DNA from: Ceriagrion tenellum
Taxonomy: Eukaryota > Arthropoda > Insecta > Odonata > Coenagrionidae
Reading direction: 5' to 3'
Length of the DNA stretch: 64,000 bases
Assembly: GCA_963169105.1 (NCBI GenBank)
Contig: OY720643.1
Span: forward strand, 26,446,373 to 26,510,372
The notes beneath the pieces were generated by a model. It made no database searches and was not told where the DNA came from. It was given only the letters and a program-made list of their open reading frames with translations. The number at the start of each line of letters is the position of its first letter. Position 1 is the first letter of the stretch. Of the stretch, positions 1 through 13,466 are shown piece after piece. A program made the translations under genes and the position numbers.

Positions 1-1779
1 TGAAACTATTTTAAAGCTTTCATTAGTAATTTTTATTCAATTTTGGAACAGATTTACGAAAGTACTAAAAACTTTTTTGATACAAAAACTTGACTAATGT
101 GGCGATTTTTTTCGTAAATATCCATGCTTTACAAATGATTTCAACGCTGCGTAATGAAATGTGAGGACTTATTAGATAAACAGCATTACTCGACAAATAT
201 TCGTATAAAATGAACATATTTTTAATATTAGTCATAGTTATCCTTCAGAGTGTCAGAATTACACTACGTTATATCGCTATTCACCAACTTCAGAGAAACA
301 TTGTATTTTGATGCCCTGAACACGAACTAGGTGCCTTTTCGAATATTTGATTAAGACTAACATCCACGCAATGGATGCGAAGTTGAAATTAACTGAAATA
401 TTGTGAACTGGATATGTGCTAGTCTGGTGCTTTCTTTCAGTTTATTACATAAAGATTCAAAAAAAAGATAAACCAACCTGCTCCTGTTTTGTTCACTACC
501 TGCTGTCCAGACTCGAGTAGTTTTGAGGAGCAGCGCTCGTCAATTTGCAGGCAAGTGTTTTTTTTTTCTGAATGAAACAGGTTGCTATTCAGATCTCAAA
601 GCGGGGTTACAACTGTAGCGCTTCACCCCGTTGGATTTCAAACGGTCCCGAAATTGTCGCGAACAATTCATCAATTTGACTCTTTGTCTTCAAATTTATG
701 TGGAAGTTGAGTCATGCAAAGAAACACGAATGCACGGCGACGACTGCCGTCAGTTTGCTCCCATTCAATGACACTAACAATGGGTCTCGCAAATGGAGTT
801 CCCAGTGTCACGCGATCATTTTTTCATTTCATTTCTCCTTTTCAGGCTGTATCATGCATTTTTCCTCACGTTCCCAAATAATCGCCAATGATACACTTTG
901 AAAAGAGTGGCATTCATTGGAAAGTACCAATCACTGAAATGCCCTTGGCAATCAGAGAGTTTCCCAGCACCTCCATAAATGAATCGATATGGCTAACCTG
1001 TAAGGGAGTAAATGTGTCGAACTTCACCGAGTCACACAATGTCGAATGTGAGGGGCTCTCTGCTGTGCTCTTCCAGCCCTTGAAATTTGATTTAAGCACT
1101 TCTAGGATAATTCAGGCAATGAATGGGATTCATATGAGGTCATTAAGACTTTCATAACATGCAAAAAGATACACGCATTTTGAAAAATACTCAGGAATTC
1201 ATCCGTTTAATATTTATAATTGAATTTTATTTTTTTTGCCACTACCGATTATGTACATTTTTTTACTCAATGAAATTGCCTGATATACCCTCCGTCCAAA
1301 TATTCATACGCATGTAATTCCATAATAAAGCGTTCATGCATTACAACTTAAATGCGATCAAAAATGTTAACATACTAAGAATATAATATTCATTGAGAAG
1401 ATTGTAAAATAGACATGGTGATACTAACATCAATGAACATTTTTATGCAATAAACAAGATGTCATTAAATCATTTAATTAATCATTTTCTTTTTTCAATC
1501 TTTTAAAATAGAATCGATGAAAATTTATCACAAAGCTATCATGAAATACTGCAAAAGTAGAAACACTATGCAAAACAAAAAAAAATTAGTCCCTTAGCGC
1601 AAATCAACAATTGAGAAGATATTTTGTTCCTTTTTTTCAATATTTTATTCTAATAGATGTAACAAAAGGAAGGACGTGTTCATAGGTATTAACGCAACGT
1701 ATTCTAATAAATAACCTGAAGAAACACGCTGCCATTACAGAATATACTTATGACTAACGTGCACTCTGATACTCTAAAC
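1..1779. other. AT-rich non-coding stretch
   Basis: No coding, RNA or repeat signal could be supported here. The open frames are short, overlap on both strands and match no protein motif I know. Homopolymer A/T runs are frequent. Confidence 0.55.
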
Positions 1780-2105
1780 AAAATCTACGCCATCACCAGC
1801 ACAGTCACGTTTATCATTGCATGAAAATTCTGGAAAAACTTGTGCTTTTTCGTGCCGTTCGGCAGACAGATGGCTCGGGGTGTCCTCGCAAAAATATTCC
1901 GAGCAGGACGAAAGTGCACCGCTCTCGACGTAGGAGTTCGATGCATATTTCATCCGTCCGTGGACTCCAAATCCTCTCTCCACGGTTTTCGCTGGTCTAG
2001 TTTCGGAGTGCACTCCGGACCGGAGGAGACTTGCATGATGGATGGACCTCCCTCAGATGAGACAGACTTTTCAAGTCGACGACTGCCCAAATGGGAATAA
2101 ACGGC
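1780..2105. other. Moderately GC-rich patch, unassigned
   Basis: This block of about 325 bp is visibly richer in G, C and CpG than its flanks and is open on both strands for 60-86 codons. The peptides show no recognisable domain, and long antisense frames are expected in GC-richer DNA. It could be an exon, a conserved regulatory block or an old repeat; the sequence does not decide. Confidence 0.3.
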
Positions 2106-3640
2106 CAGACAAGAACCAGCAAAAAAAATGGCCCGCAAATGGAAACACCATCTTCCTTAAGCTGCATTCGGATAATAGGGAAACTTTTGGGGGTGAAATT
2201 TGAATTTTGCGTATTTATTTATTGTACTGCCGTCGTTTGCGCATCTACAAAGTCTTTTTTTTTGCTCAAAACACGGCATCCTTCAGCCTTCATTGCCGTT
2301 CTGACGACGTAGGTCATTAAAGACTCTTTACTCTTTCCAAGTTGCGACGGATATTAAGGAAAACGCATTTAGGAATCAAATTGCATTTTGATCTGGTGAT
2401 ATACCTAAATGAACAGTATTTGCAACCAGAGTTGTTTTGACCAATAATCAGATGAATAATTCAGATTGGGTGGCGGTATGGACAAATATGTTGCGAATAA
2501 AATTTTATCTTAATATGCGTAACACTGAATAAGTGCTCATATATTGTTCTTAAATAGGGACAGCGAAATTTACGATATATGGTGTCAGAAAAATGAATAA
2601 TGGATGATGGAAAAGAAGAGGTTGGCAGTGACGAGATGATATCTTATAAGTACCTAATAACAAATATTTCAACATTTTCTAATCTTTTATCCATATGATA
2701 TAATCAGGGAAACATATAGGCCTATAAATGCTATTAAAAAAAATGAATGCCACATGGAAACTATTGAAAAAAAGTATCAAGAGTCATAATACGAATTTAA
2801 TGAATCTCAATCACTCAGTATAATGGCTCTATTCAGAAATCTACTTTCCAGAGCAGGTTCCTATAAAAAACAATTCATTAATATACTTTCCTTATTTTAT
2901 TTCTATAAGATACGACGTATTAAGTGCTGTAATTTGATATAGATGGATTAGAACGAGAAAAAAACGATGGCATTGCATTGTTTAAAATATTCTTAAAGCC
3001 CTCAGAAAAGTTACAAAAAACGTCATAGCTTACGGAGACAGTAAAAAAATTAAGATGAGAAAGAGTATAAACACAGTTATATCTTCCGGCTTACCGCAGA
3101 GAGACAAAATCCAAATTTCAACAAGCATTTAAGACACTGGATAATCATTTAAGATGCTGTACTCCGTACTTCAGTCTTTGGGTAATTAATTGAGAAATAA
3201 ACGTTATAAAATGGTGCACGCTCCATTGACTGATCTATTGTCCATGATGAAAGTCCACTCGGATAGGGAAATCATGGACGCTGGGGAAAAGGAAGCAGTC
3301 CCACAAAAGTTAACGTGGCTCTGGTATCAGGGTCACTTATTCCAGAAATTTTAAATATTTAAACATAGCATCTTTAAGCATGTTATAAAATGAGATGATA
3401 GAAATTGGACTTCTAGGCCAGCTTTACAGTAATTCAGCCTTGAAAGTGGAAATCTTAACTTGATCTCTAACGTAGATTTATCGAAATATGGCAGACAAAC
3501 GTCCGTTTCAACGAGAAAGCATTTGTAAGCTTAATAGTAAAACTGTTAATATTAAGCCTAAAGTCTTGGGAAATTGGAAAAAATTATATTAACTCCTGAA
3601 GAAGTTTTCTCGAGTTTTACACCAGGTGAGATACTTGCTG
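2106..3640. other. AT-rich non-coding stretch
   Basis: I see nothing coding or repeated here beyond short A/T runs. Confidence 0.5.
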
Positions 3641-3659
3641 GTAGACAATCTTCTTCGCA

Positions 3660-3706
3660 ATGACATGCTCTGAGGACGATGTCAGAGGCAGACATTGAAA
3701 CGTCGG
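3660..3706 (+). repeat. Dispersed-repeat fragment with CTGANGA-hairpin-GAAAC signature
   Basis: CTGAGGA (3670-3676) is followed by a 6-7 bp hairpin, GATGTC pairing with GACATT around a loop of about 7 nt, and then GAAAC (3697-3701). The same box order occurs in several other repeats in this window. I cannot find the flanking stem complementarity that a full hammerhead ribozyme needs, so this is only a signature-bearing repeat remnant. Confidence 0.35.
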
Positions 3707-3760
3707 CCAACACATACCTACCTGGTCGGAAGCACGAGAATACTTCAAAAGTATCATAGG

Positions 3761-5485
3761 TTAGGATGAAAAACCAAATCAGATCCTAATTTTTTAGTTA
3801 TTTGCGTACAAACTCCATATTTGAAGACAAAATAGCTAGTTTCATTCAAATGGCTCCGTTTCCGTCGGGTTCGGTAGATTTACAGTCGGATCATATGGCC
3901 GGAATAATGACATCATTGATATTGATGGAAGAATCTGCATATGTTGATCAGTAATTTTGGTTTACAGTAGGCCGCCGATTACATTAGCGATATACGGATT
4001 TTTTAAGCAAATAAATAAAAATTCGCAATTTAGCAATTATTTCGACAAACGTTATCAAGCGAAAGCCACCTACCGCCAAAGATCTGCAGTTGCAACACCC
4101 GAGAAAGGGGAGTTGTCGCGAGGATTGTCCCGCCGTTGTAGGAGCACGGTCAGAGGCCAATGAGGAAGTCAAGATGACAATTGGCGTAGTCGGCGAGTAA
4201 TGAGGCGGAAGCGTAGAGGCGTGGGAAAGCGAAGGTGAGTACGGGGGACGGGAATTACCTTTCACGGCCGCACTAAAGGATGCATATATATATGAGGGGT
4301 TGTTGATGTATCAGGCGCGACGCGGAAAATGAGAGAAGGTGGCATTGAAGATGGGCGGTGAGGGTGGCTGTTGACGTAATCATTTACGAAAAATCGCGAC
4401 GCCTCAGAAGACAGAAAGGGAAACTGGCAGAGCGTGGAAGAAGTCCGGCGCTAGGACTAAGAGTAAGCGAGGATTTACTTAGAACTACGCAAAACTGCGC
4501 GAGACTATGCGTCATAGAAGTAGCAGTGTATCAATATAGAGGTATAAATGAACCAAAGTATTTTTTACGTGATTGTACAGCGTTTAACAGACACTTAAAG
4601 CATCAGAAATAATATCTATATATGCTTTGCTGTGGCATAAGAGCTATTGAAGTAATATGGTTTCGATGAACGGTAAAGCATGCACGCCCTGTATTGCAAA
4701 ATTAGTCTCTCAGACGATTTTTAATCAAAATAAATAATCAAAATATTTTCAATCTAATTACTCAATGTCATGCTGTGACTGATATTGAACTTCACTCCAC
4801 TTACTCAGACAGGTAAAACGATACCAATGCTAATGAAGTTGTGGAAGATCAGCGACATGAATGCTCAAATCATACTGAGATATTATTGTTTGGTACACCG
4901 CATTGTAATGTATAATGCAACAAATGTGAAAAATGATAAGCATATTTTTGAGTAAAAGATGGCAATATCATGAAAACATATAGACTATTCTAATTAATAT
5001 TTTTATTCGATTACTTAAAACAAATTGCAATATGCAAAGGAATGAAATAGATCATTTACCGTTGGCAAAACGTTGGAGGTTTGTAAAAACAAAGAACCAA
5101 CAAAAACATATAAACTACCATTGCGTACTGCTTAGGAAATATAGATCGCTGGAAATGTCGGGTTCGAAAAATGCTCGATGAAAATTCCGAAAATTGGGCA
5201 AATTTTAGGGGAAAATTTTGTGGCAAGCAGTCAATTCAAAATAATGAATTAATAACTGAGTGATAAATATTGCACATGACAACCAATGACAAAATATACT
5301 AGGTAAATTATTTGTGCTCTTAAAATAACGACTCTTTGAGGTAGAGCTGATAAAAGAAAAGAATAAGGGACTGAGGAGCTACAGAAAACCAATCTCCAAA
5401 TTAAAGTCTGCAAATGACGTTTGCTCAACATAGTCTATGGAGCATGTACATAATTGCACATACAAAACATATATGGCACAGTATT
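3761..5485. other. Non-coding stretch
   Basis: Nothing recognisable. A slightly GC/purine-richer part lies at about 4040-4480, where short open frames on both strands match no known protein. Confidence 0.5.
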
Positions 5486-5489
5486 TTTA

Positions 5490-6097
5490 AAAACCAGGTT
5501 TTGTCAAACGTATTATAGGAAAGCCCTCGGATGAGAAAGTCAAAGAGAGATGCTACTTCGCTCTGGTTAGGCCACACCTCGAATACGCCGTGAGCATTTG
5601 GGACGCTGGTCATAAAGACTACACTAGACTAGACAAAAAAATTAATAAAATACAAAGAAAAGCTGCACATTTCGTTAAACACTGCTACGAGCAAACATAT
5701 AATGCTTCACTTTTTTCACATCAACATTTAAAGGGATTATGGTAGGAGTTTCCGAGAAACTCAGTGACTACACGCTAGGCTTAGGTTGCTTGAGAAATGC
5801 AGAACTGATATTTTTCAGAGCGACACAGAGAATATCATCATGAGTCCTCACTACATCTCTAGGTCAAACAGATGCGACAAAATAAGAGAGAAGCACAGCC
5901 GAACAGATAGGTACAAAAACTCGTTCTTTCCGCGAAAAATAAGCTACCACAATAAAAATTGAGCTTCACTAAATACACTCCCATAATACAAGTCACTATT
6001 TCATTTCCCAAAAACTTACATCTATACACGGCTAGTGACCTAACACCCCCTGCCACACGCCCATGCGGCGGCTCGTAGGGTATTATGTAGATGTAGA
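5490..6097 (+). mobile_element. CR1/Jockey-type LINE, 5'-truncated 3' end (copy A)
   Basis: The conceptual translation from about 5490 contains CYFALVRPHLEYAVSIWD and then KINKIQRKAAHFVKHCY. This is the pattern C-terminal to the reverse transcriptase in CR1/Jockey-type non-LTR elements. In-frame stops and shifts follow. The coding end reads FFPRKIS (about 5928-5948), and the 3' UTR contains the block CACACGCCCATGCGGCGGCT and ends in GTAGATGTAG. The same 3' end recurs near 25.1, 34.8, 42.9 and 44.0 kb (the last on the minus strand), which marks it as a dispersed family. The clade is assigned from motif pattern only. The copy is dead. Confidence 0.8.
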
Positions 6098-8688
6098 ATT
6101 GAAATATGGCAATTTAAAGTAAAAACATATAAACTCTCCTTCAATGATATAAAATTTTAAAGTAAGCGTAGCGACGGCGTTTAAGACACATGACATATAA
6201 CGTTCAATTAAATTTTTTTAAAGGACTAACTTCTATGACAGGCAATATGGGAAAAAAGCAATGAGGCTCACAGTTATAACGTTGAAGAAAGCGTGATGCC
6301 ATTCCCAGAGAATTAGTTCTGTTAGTGGATATTATATAACACTCACAATGACTTCGTATGAACTAAGCAGTATTATAATATTATGTAACATGCCTAGATA
6401 AGTTGCCTTGAGTCCCCCTGGATTTGTTTAAATGGGATGAAATATTTCTTAACATGAGCTTTAAATCCCACCTTACTCAATAAATTTTCATTTGTTACAC
6501 GTAGTTATTAAATTTAAGAAGTAAATTAGAGCCCTAAGCTAAGCTAATGTAACGGTAATTGGTTTGTCAGATGTAGATAAAATTTTGTCTCTATTGAGAA
6601 AGGAACGAAAACTTACGACAAGTTAATTAGCATTCTGCGGTAAGCACTGCCTTTGATATATATATTTTTTTAATTTGACTGCATTAATTTCTATGCACCT
6701 GGAATCACAAATAAGCAAATCCAAAGCCAATCCCCCTTCACATAAAATAGGCATCACTATTATTTTAGAGCGTAACATTAGAAAGAATATAACAGGAGCG
6801 ATCACTCTGAGCAAAACCAATTTAAATGAGGTTAAGTTAGCCAGGACTAATGAGGTCATACAATACTCCTAAAACCGTAAGGTAAGGATTCAGAAGGGAT
6901 TGATGTTTACATTGCCAATTTAAACATCAATTCACAATAAAATAGCTAAGTTATGTTTAACGTCGAAGGTAGAAAATATTAAACGATATTCTATAACGCA
7001 AACTCACAAATCTATTATCTCGGTTATGTGGTCAACATAGCAGCTACAACAACTGATCATTTCTAATCAACAATCTCTTTTACTTGGTGACCCTCTTGGC
7101 CGGTCAATTACTTTATAGGCTGCAACATTAACTGTCAAATGTTGCACTAGATAGGGGTTTGCACTCTTTCTGCGAGATAACATTTATATTCGGTGGTTAT
7201 GATTTATAACCGAGTGGAGGCAGCGCTGGAGATGGCTCAGGCCAGGAGAAAGTGAAAAGATCATTCAGGAAAGGTAAGGAGGAGAAAAAATTGATGTCAC
7301 GAGTCGATAATGCAAAAGACACGGGTTTTCGTAATTGGACGCTCGGAGAATGGTGTTCCTAATTAAAGGGGTCACTCCAAAAAGTTGACGAAAGGGAGAA
7401 AGCTGAATACGAAGGGTGAAGAAGGAAAAGGAGGAGATATTCAAGAAAAGAAGTGGATTGGTGGAAACAGCCGTGTGGAGTAAAAACATCAAGTTGGTGA
7501 AGAAAGAGAATGAAGAAAATTTTCATTTTTAGCGATACGGAAGCTGGAAAAAATCGAAAAGAGATAAAAGCCGAACACCCATGCCGCAAACCATTGAGGT
7601 GGCTCGGAGGAAATTATGTAGCTGTTGATGAAAAGATCCTAAAAAATTGGTCAAAAGCGTTAACCTTAGGATGAAGTTTCTTGGAGAATCACATAATAGC
7701 TCCTTCAATTTTTCGTAAAAATTCAGAAGGGGAGAGGGATGGTGAAAATGTTCATGACAAGCGGGCGGCATTGTGGTTTTTACTTTGAGATAATGAAGGA
7801 GTGTAAAGCCATAATCATAGTCACAAATATATAATAGGAGGTCGTAGAAATAAGAGAATATGACCGAGAAAGCCATGGTTGACCGCCAAACAAGACAAAT
7901 ATACATGCTAGGACTGAGCTGCGATAAAATAAAAGAAACAACGGTAGCATTCTAGATCTAAAAATACTTATAATTACTGTGAAAGACCAGTGCAGTGTGG
8001 CATGGCTGGGTCAGTATTGTCTTGACGATGATATGTATTTATTGATCCCATTTCATTGGACAAACAATATAAATACTTCATAGCAAGGGAAAAATGAACC
8101 GACTACATATTCCATAGTTCTAATATACTTGAGCGTCTTTGATAAAACTACAACCAAATGAATGTTTACTATTAAATAAGCAATCAGTAGGATATATAGA
8201 ACGAAACTCAATGCAAATCCGTATATTCTGGCTATAAGTCAGCCACTATCTTTGAGGCTCTAGATAAAAATATTGTCACAAGATGTAAACTAGATTCACC
8301 GTTCAAATATGTACATAGAAAACATTAACAAAGAATATGAGGTTGTTAATACTGTAAACAGAGCACGAGAAAATTAAATCTATTATAATAATGAAGATAT
8401 TTAAGAGTTTTCCTTCTAAAACACTTCGAGGTAATTCAGAAAAAATTTAAGGTAGTGATGGCATAAATTGATTCATTACTCGGGGCAGCATGCATAGCCT
8501 CCCCAGGTAACTTGATTAGAAACAGAACAATGGAGTAGTAGAAATGGGCCACTAGTGGATATTCATGCATATTATTGGCAAACATTCTACTAGGAATGAA
8601 CTCTGACAGAAAAAATTCAAGAAAAACTTCCATGAGCTGTAAAAATATTCATTCTCAACGATAGCCAGCAAAATATAAACCACTTTTC
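6098..8688. other. AT-rich non-coding stretch
   Basis: No domain or repeat recognised. Several antisense-looking open frames between 7260 and 7906 are rich in F, L and S from purine-rich plus-strand DNA and look like composition artefacts. Confidence 0.5.
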
Positions 8689-8732
8689 TGTATGGACGTA
8701 ACTTAATTTTGTTGTATGGACGTAACTTAATT
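8689..8732 (+). repeat. 24-bp unit tandem duplication
   Basis: The 20-mer TGTATGGACGTAACTTAATT occurs twice (8689-8708 and 8713-8732), separated by 4 bp. This fits one tandem duplication of a 24-bp unit. Confidence 0.85.
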
Positions 8733-8939
8733 AGTGTCTACTACGAAGCAGAAGCAGTAGAATTCATAAATTATTTCGCACTGCATTTTAAATCTGCGCT
8801 TTTCGTTTCATTAGATTTCAGAGTTCCATATGCTAATGTGTGTGTCAAATCTAACGCATAAACTCATTCTTATCACTGCCTAACGACCAGCCTAAATATA
8901 TTCCAAGTATTATTTCTTTCGAGCCAGAATATAGGCATT

Positions 8940-9990
8940 CATATGCTGGCAGGGAACGAACGGTGTTGCGAGTGAATGACTGAATACATTTTCAAACAAT
9001 AGTTGGCGTGAATTGGGCAGCAGTGCCGTTCTGAAGTAACCCATTTCACACCTTTCTTTCTTCACGCCGTACTCCCTCTTGCAAATCTCATTATGGCCCA
9101 CTTGCCATTCCTTGCAGAAAATCCAAATGGCATGCCATTACTGCGACGCCTTCCCAAAACGGAGACAAGGCCTACATCTGAGAGATTTCGCCCGGGTAAC
9201 GTTTAATAAACTTGGCAATCTCGTGAAAACGCCATGGAGAGAAAATTCCCGAGCGACAGAAATTGAGGGATTTCCGGGACGTAGTTCGGGTTTCGAGGAC
9301 GGAGAGAGAGTGAGCGAGTGTTGAAAGAGCATCTTGCCGCCCTGAAATAAAGATGTGAATCACCGAAGGGAGAAAAAGCTCACAGATGCGTGAGATATAA
9401 GCACGTCTTCCAATGGTGCATTGACTGTCACGATGCAGAAAAGAGAATCGGCTGCCGTAACGATGTGCCAATCTCGAAGAGACTCTCTTAGGGGGACATT
9501 TATTCATATTTGCCGAGTTTCTTTATTTTTTAAAGTGAAAAAATATAAAACTCTTTCCCAGAAATTGCCGCAGTAAGTTCCAAATCTCATCAGAATGATA
9601 GCCACTCGAAAAAAACGTAAACTGAATAAGACAGCTTTCATCTTTGGAAAATCTTACGCGTTTTATGAGCCGCGAGAAAACACGGGGACAATCCATTTGT
9701 CGTCCCTCGGCTGATATGGAACGAAAACACAAGAATATGGAAAGAGCTGTTTTTTCCAATTCAAGTCGAGAGAGAGAGAGAGAGGTAAAACAATTACCCG
9801 AGCGGAAGCAAGCTAATTGAAATCTCGGTGAGCGAGGTAACTCGGGGAAATACGTCTTTGATAGAATTTTGAGTTCTGCCGGCGTTCCTCGTCGGCGCTG
9901 CGGTGGGATTTCTTCAAATGGCTTGCAATGAGTTCGTCGACCGGATTTGGTGGTTTGAGTCCACGTGTGCACTGGAAGGGGTGGAAAAAA
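8940..9990. other. GC-richer patch with overlapping antisense frames
   Basis: CpG is more frequent here than in the flanks, and open frames of 60-149 codons overlap on opposite strands. None has a recognisable domain or a convincing exon boundary. A (GA)n run sits at about 9768-9784. The patch may hold a regulatory element or an unrecognised exon. Confidence 0.3.
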
Positions 9991-10207
9991 TTAAGCACGT
10001 ATCTCCGTACGTGTGAATAACCTCACCCGGGTCGTTAAACTCAGTACTTGCAGATAAATTAGAAAACAAGCTTATGGCCACAACCAAGAAAACAGGAACA
10101 AAATGAAGGAGGTATGATTATGTACACTCATGGGCGAGGGTACAGCAAGAGTAGGGTATGTGTGAAGAATTGTGTGCCGCGGTACACGACGTACAGAATA
10201 TCATATT

Positions 10208-10655
10208 GTAATGCAGTGTAGTATTATTCAAAAGTTTTCAAGGGTTTCAAAGGTTTCACTTGGTAGAAGGTCGACATTGTAGAACTTTATGTCGTCACAG
10301 TTTTATTATTATGAGTTAAGCCGGATCCGGTAGTTAGGCCATTCTATGCCGTTTTACATGTCACGGCGATTAGTGTACCTGATGATGGCGTAAATGCAGA
10401 AACTGATATTACTCATGATAATTAAACTGTTGACGACTCAAAGTTTGCTTTTATCCAGTCAGAACATCGCACTGTAATACAGTGTAGTATTATTAAAAAG
10501 TTATTATATAATAAGTTTAACCGGATACGGCAGTTAGGCCATTCTATGCCGTTTTACATGTCAAGGCGTTTAGTGTACCCTATGATGGCGTAACTGCGAA
10601 AACCGATATTACTTATGATAATACAACTGTGGAAGACTCAAAGTTTTGATAAAGA
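10208..10655 (+). repeat. Tandem pair of a non-coding repeat unit
   Basis: The second unit (from about 10474) repeats the first (10208-10473). Shared landmarks are GTAATRCAGTGTAGTATTAT at the start, the core GTTAGGCCATTCTATGCC plus GTTTTACATGTCA, and the end GACTCAAAGTTT. The second copy lacks about 70 bp. Unit 1 carries CTGATGA (10379-10385) and GAAAC (10399-10403) with a short imperfect hairpin between. No coding capacity. The class is unknown. Confidence 0.75.
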
Positions 10656-12950
10656 CAATATTATTATTCAGTCGCGAGAACAGCTGCAGTAAACCTGCAG
10701 CTCAAACTTCAGTGGCGCCAAGCGGGGACGACCAAGTGAAAGCATATTTCAAAGTTATTATACAAACTGCTACTACGCAGTCTTTCTGAGAATATCAAGA
10801 CGTACCATTTTATCTTAATTTTGCAAGTTATGAGAGTTCTGGATGCTGCTATAACAGTGCAATAAAACATTATATCCAGTACTGAGTCTGTCTGAAAGAA
10901 AATATTAATTTCTCTGGAATAAAGATATCATTTACAGCAAAGTAACTCAACATATAGGTACCCTAATATTGCTATTTTGAGGCAGTGTTTTGCTCGAAAA
11001 AAATAATAATTTTCGACAAATTGATATAATATAAATTCCTGTACATTGTCTTGGCATACCCCTATGGGCGGTTTGGTTTTATTTGCTGGCGAATAGAGAC
11101 GCTACCAGCGTCTGCTTTAACTTCGCCGATGGAAGTTAACAATGGGTGTCGCCACTGTATATTACTCGGCTGTGATAATACTTCATCCAAGATACTAGCG
11201 CAGTTGACAAAAATGCAGTCAATCAATAAACGCATTCAATGCCGCTTCACAACCCTATTAAACGTCACGCGACCCCGACAGGCTCTTAAGTTCTACTATC
11301 CCTATACATTTTGAAGATTGGCTAAGCAGGTGATAGCTATCTTCTTCAAGATGACAAAAATAACGCCGGGAAAAAATGTGGAACTTAATGATATACGTCC
11401 TCGATGCAGTACAAATTTAGAATTTTCATCCTGAATGAGTGTCGTGATTTTATCGTAATGATCGTTGGAAACGAGTATGAAGCCACGCTTTTGGTAAAAT
11501 TCATCTTTTTTCAAAAACCGGGACCACAATTTCTCGCGAACGTATGCACCATTTGCTAACCAACAGCAGGCAGTAAGCGCCGATTCTCCCTATCTTCCGC
11601 ATCTCCGGCACCGCAGGCTGCGTCAATATTGAAGATGGACAACTTCGACGCCAATGCAGCCCGCGTTGAAAATCTTGTTTCCTGATTGGCTACCCATCGC
11701 GCGGCAGCGTCAAAGCAGGTGCGTGAAAACTCCGCGCCGTAAGTCTCACTTTCCTTATACGTATTTCCATGCTTTTTGAAGGACAAGTTCGGAAGGTGGT
11801 ACACCGAGATCGAATAGGACGTTATCCTGTAGACCTCAATTATCTTCCTTTACTGTACGCTGACGCCTAAAATCACCTTCCTTCCCTTCCCCTCCATTAA
11901 GCAAATAATTATATCGTAGTAAAACCACTCCCCTACCTTTAATTGCCAAGATAACCTTGGAATGTTGAAAGCTTAACAAAATAAACTATTTATTTTTAAT
12001 ATTTGATATGTTGTAACGTACCAAACCCACGCCATATTCAGTTGAAATGCCGGGCAGTTGCAGTGGATCAGCAATAATATGCGACTCGGGCCACAGCCGG
12101 CGATATCAACTCAATTTCGGGATATAAACAATAAAAATCTGAGGGATCGTATTGTTAAAAGGAGAGAGAATACAGTCTTTCTCCTGCTGATGAGGTTGAT
12201 GGACGTGTAAGACTCTCTCTCGTGCGATAGAAGAAACCAGACGAAAAAGGATTTCTATCCCTGACAGCCAAATGAGGTAGAGGGCAAGTAAAAGGTGCAA
12301 TTCGCTTGTGCAGTGACCAGTGAAAAGAGTAGAGTCTAGAGTCTCGTGTCCACTGTCTCCAGGGGACACGAGGACCCTGATCTTCTTAATACCTCATAGA
12401 GATAAATCGACCACCTTCCACTGTGGCACAAAAGCCAGTTCCACGTACCGTATGGTCAAAACGGGATACTTCTAACTAATGTTAAGGAACTTATATGTTC
12501 ACCCAAGGGTGTTTTTAATAATTTATAACGTGAAGTATAGGCACGGTCATATCTACACAAGACGATTCAAAGTAAATTCATTTAGTTAACCTGTTTCACT
12601 AAGGTCAAGGGTAATAGTATGAGGATTCTCAATAAGAAGTTCAAAAGGTTACTTACTGAAGTGTTTAAATTGTAGAAATTACAATTCTGTGCAAGGGTAA
12701 AATTTAATTTTTGAATAAATTAAGGTAAAGGAAATATATATCTCATGCTTATTCACCGACTAGCCAGAGCAAGGAGAAATACGGTAAGGAATATAATATC
12801 AGCGAGGCAAGAACGTAGAAGGGAGGTATTCGTGTAAAAGACTAAAAGGAGGTTTTAGTTCAAGCATAAAACCGTAAATTTTAAATAATATAAAATAGGA
12901 AAAGATATTTTGTGACAGTGTCCTACTTTTAGTGACCAAAAACTGCACTG
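10656..12950. other. Non-coding stretch
   Basis: Nothing recognised. The open frames of 75-87 codons at 11.0-12.4 kb show no domain. Confidence 0.5.
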
Positions 12951-13466
12951 CAGGGTTGAAGGTCTAAAAAAACACAGTTAAATGGCTAATATTTAAATTA
13001 ATAAGTGGCCCAAATAAGAATTTGACTGACTATCCTTAGATTGCGATTATCAGTTTTCTTAGAATTTATAAGGCCCATGCATAAATGCGTTATCAAACCA
13101 GCATGTCAGTTCATTACATAAAGAATGTGCCATCTGTTGACCGTAGAGTAAGTCCAAAGTTTCAAGGATAACAGAGACGCATTGGTTGCTTGACTGACAT
13201 AATCACTCAACTGTAAACTGAGGAATTTGAGTTAAGAGCGCTGACAAGGCTTATTTATTACGGGCCTGGGAAAAAAGCTGGTGGACATGAAAACAAAGTT
13301 GACCATAACATTGGTTTCGGCGGAACGTGAGTTCAACCCCAAGAAAAGTTTTACATAGATATTAGATTTGCATTATTTTCTTTCTTTTAGTGTAATTTGA
13401 GGAATTCCTCAACAGGGTTGAAGGTCTAAATAAACACAGTTAAATGGCTAATATTTAAATTAATAA
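12951..13466 (+). repeat. Pair of 54-bp direct repeats flanking about 408 bp
   Basis: A 54-bp sequence (12951-13004) recurs at 13413-13466 with about two mismatches; both copies contain CAGGGTTGAAGGTCTAAA and ATGGCTAATATTTAAATTAA. The interior is AT-rich and non-coding. Fifty-four bp is far longer than usual target-site duplications, so a segmental duplication or very short terminal direct repeats are more likely. Confidence 0.8.

Noticed and set aside
9172..9998. Minus-strand frames of 111 and 149 codons as exons
   Set aside because: No recognisable motif, no convincing splice boundaries, and similar frames exist on the other strand.
12182..12210. CTGATGAG box as a further hammerhead-like motif
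   Set aside because: No GAAA box or pairing stems follow it.
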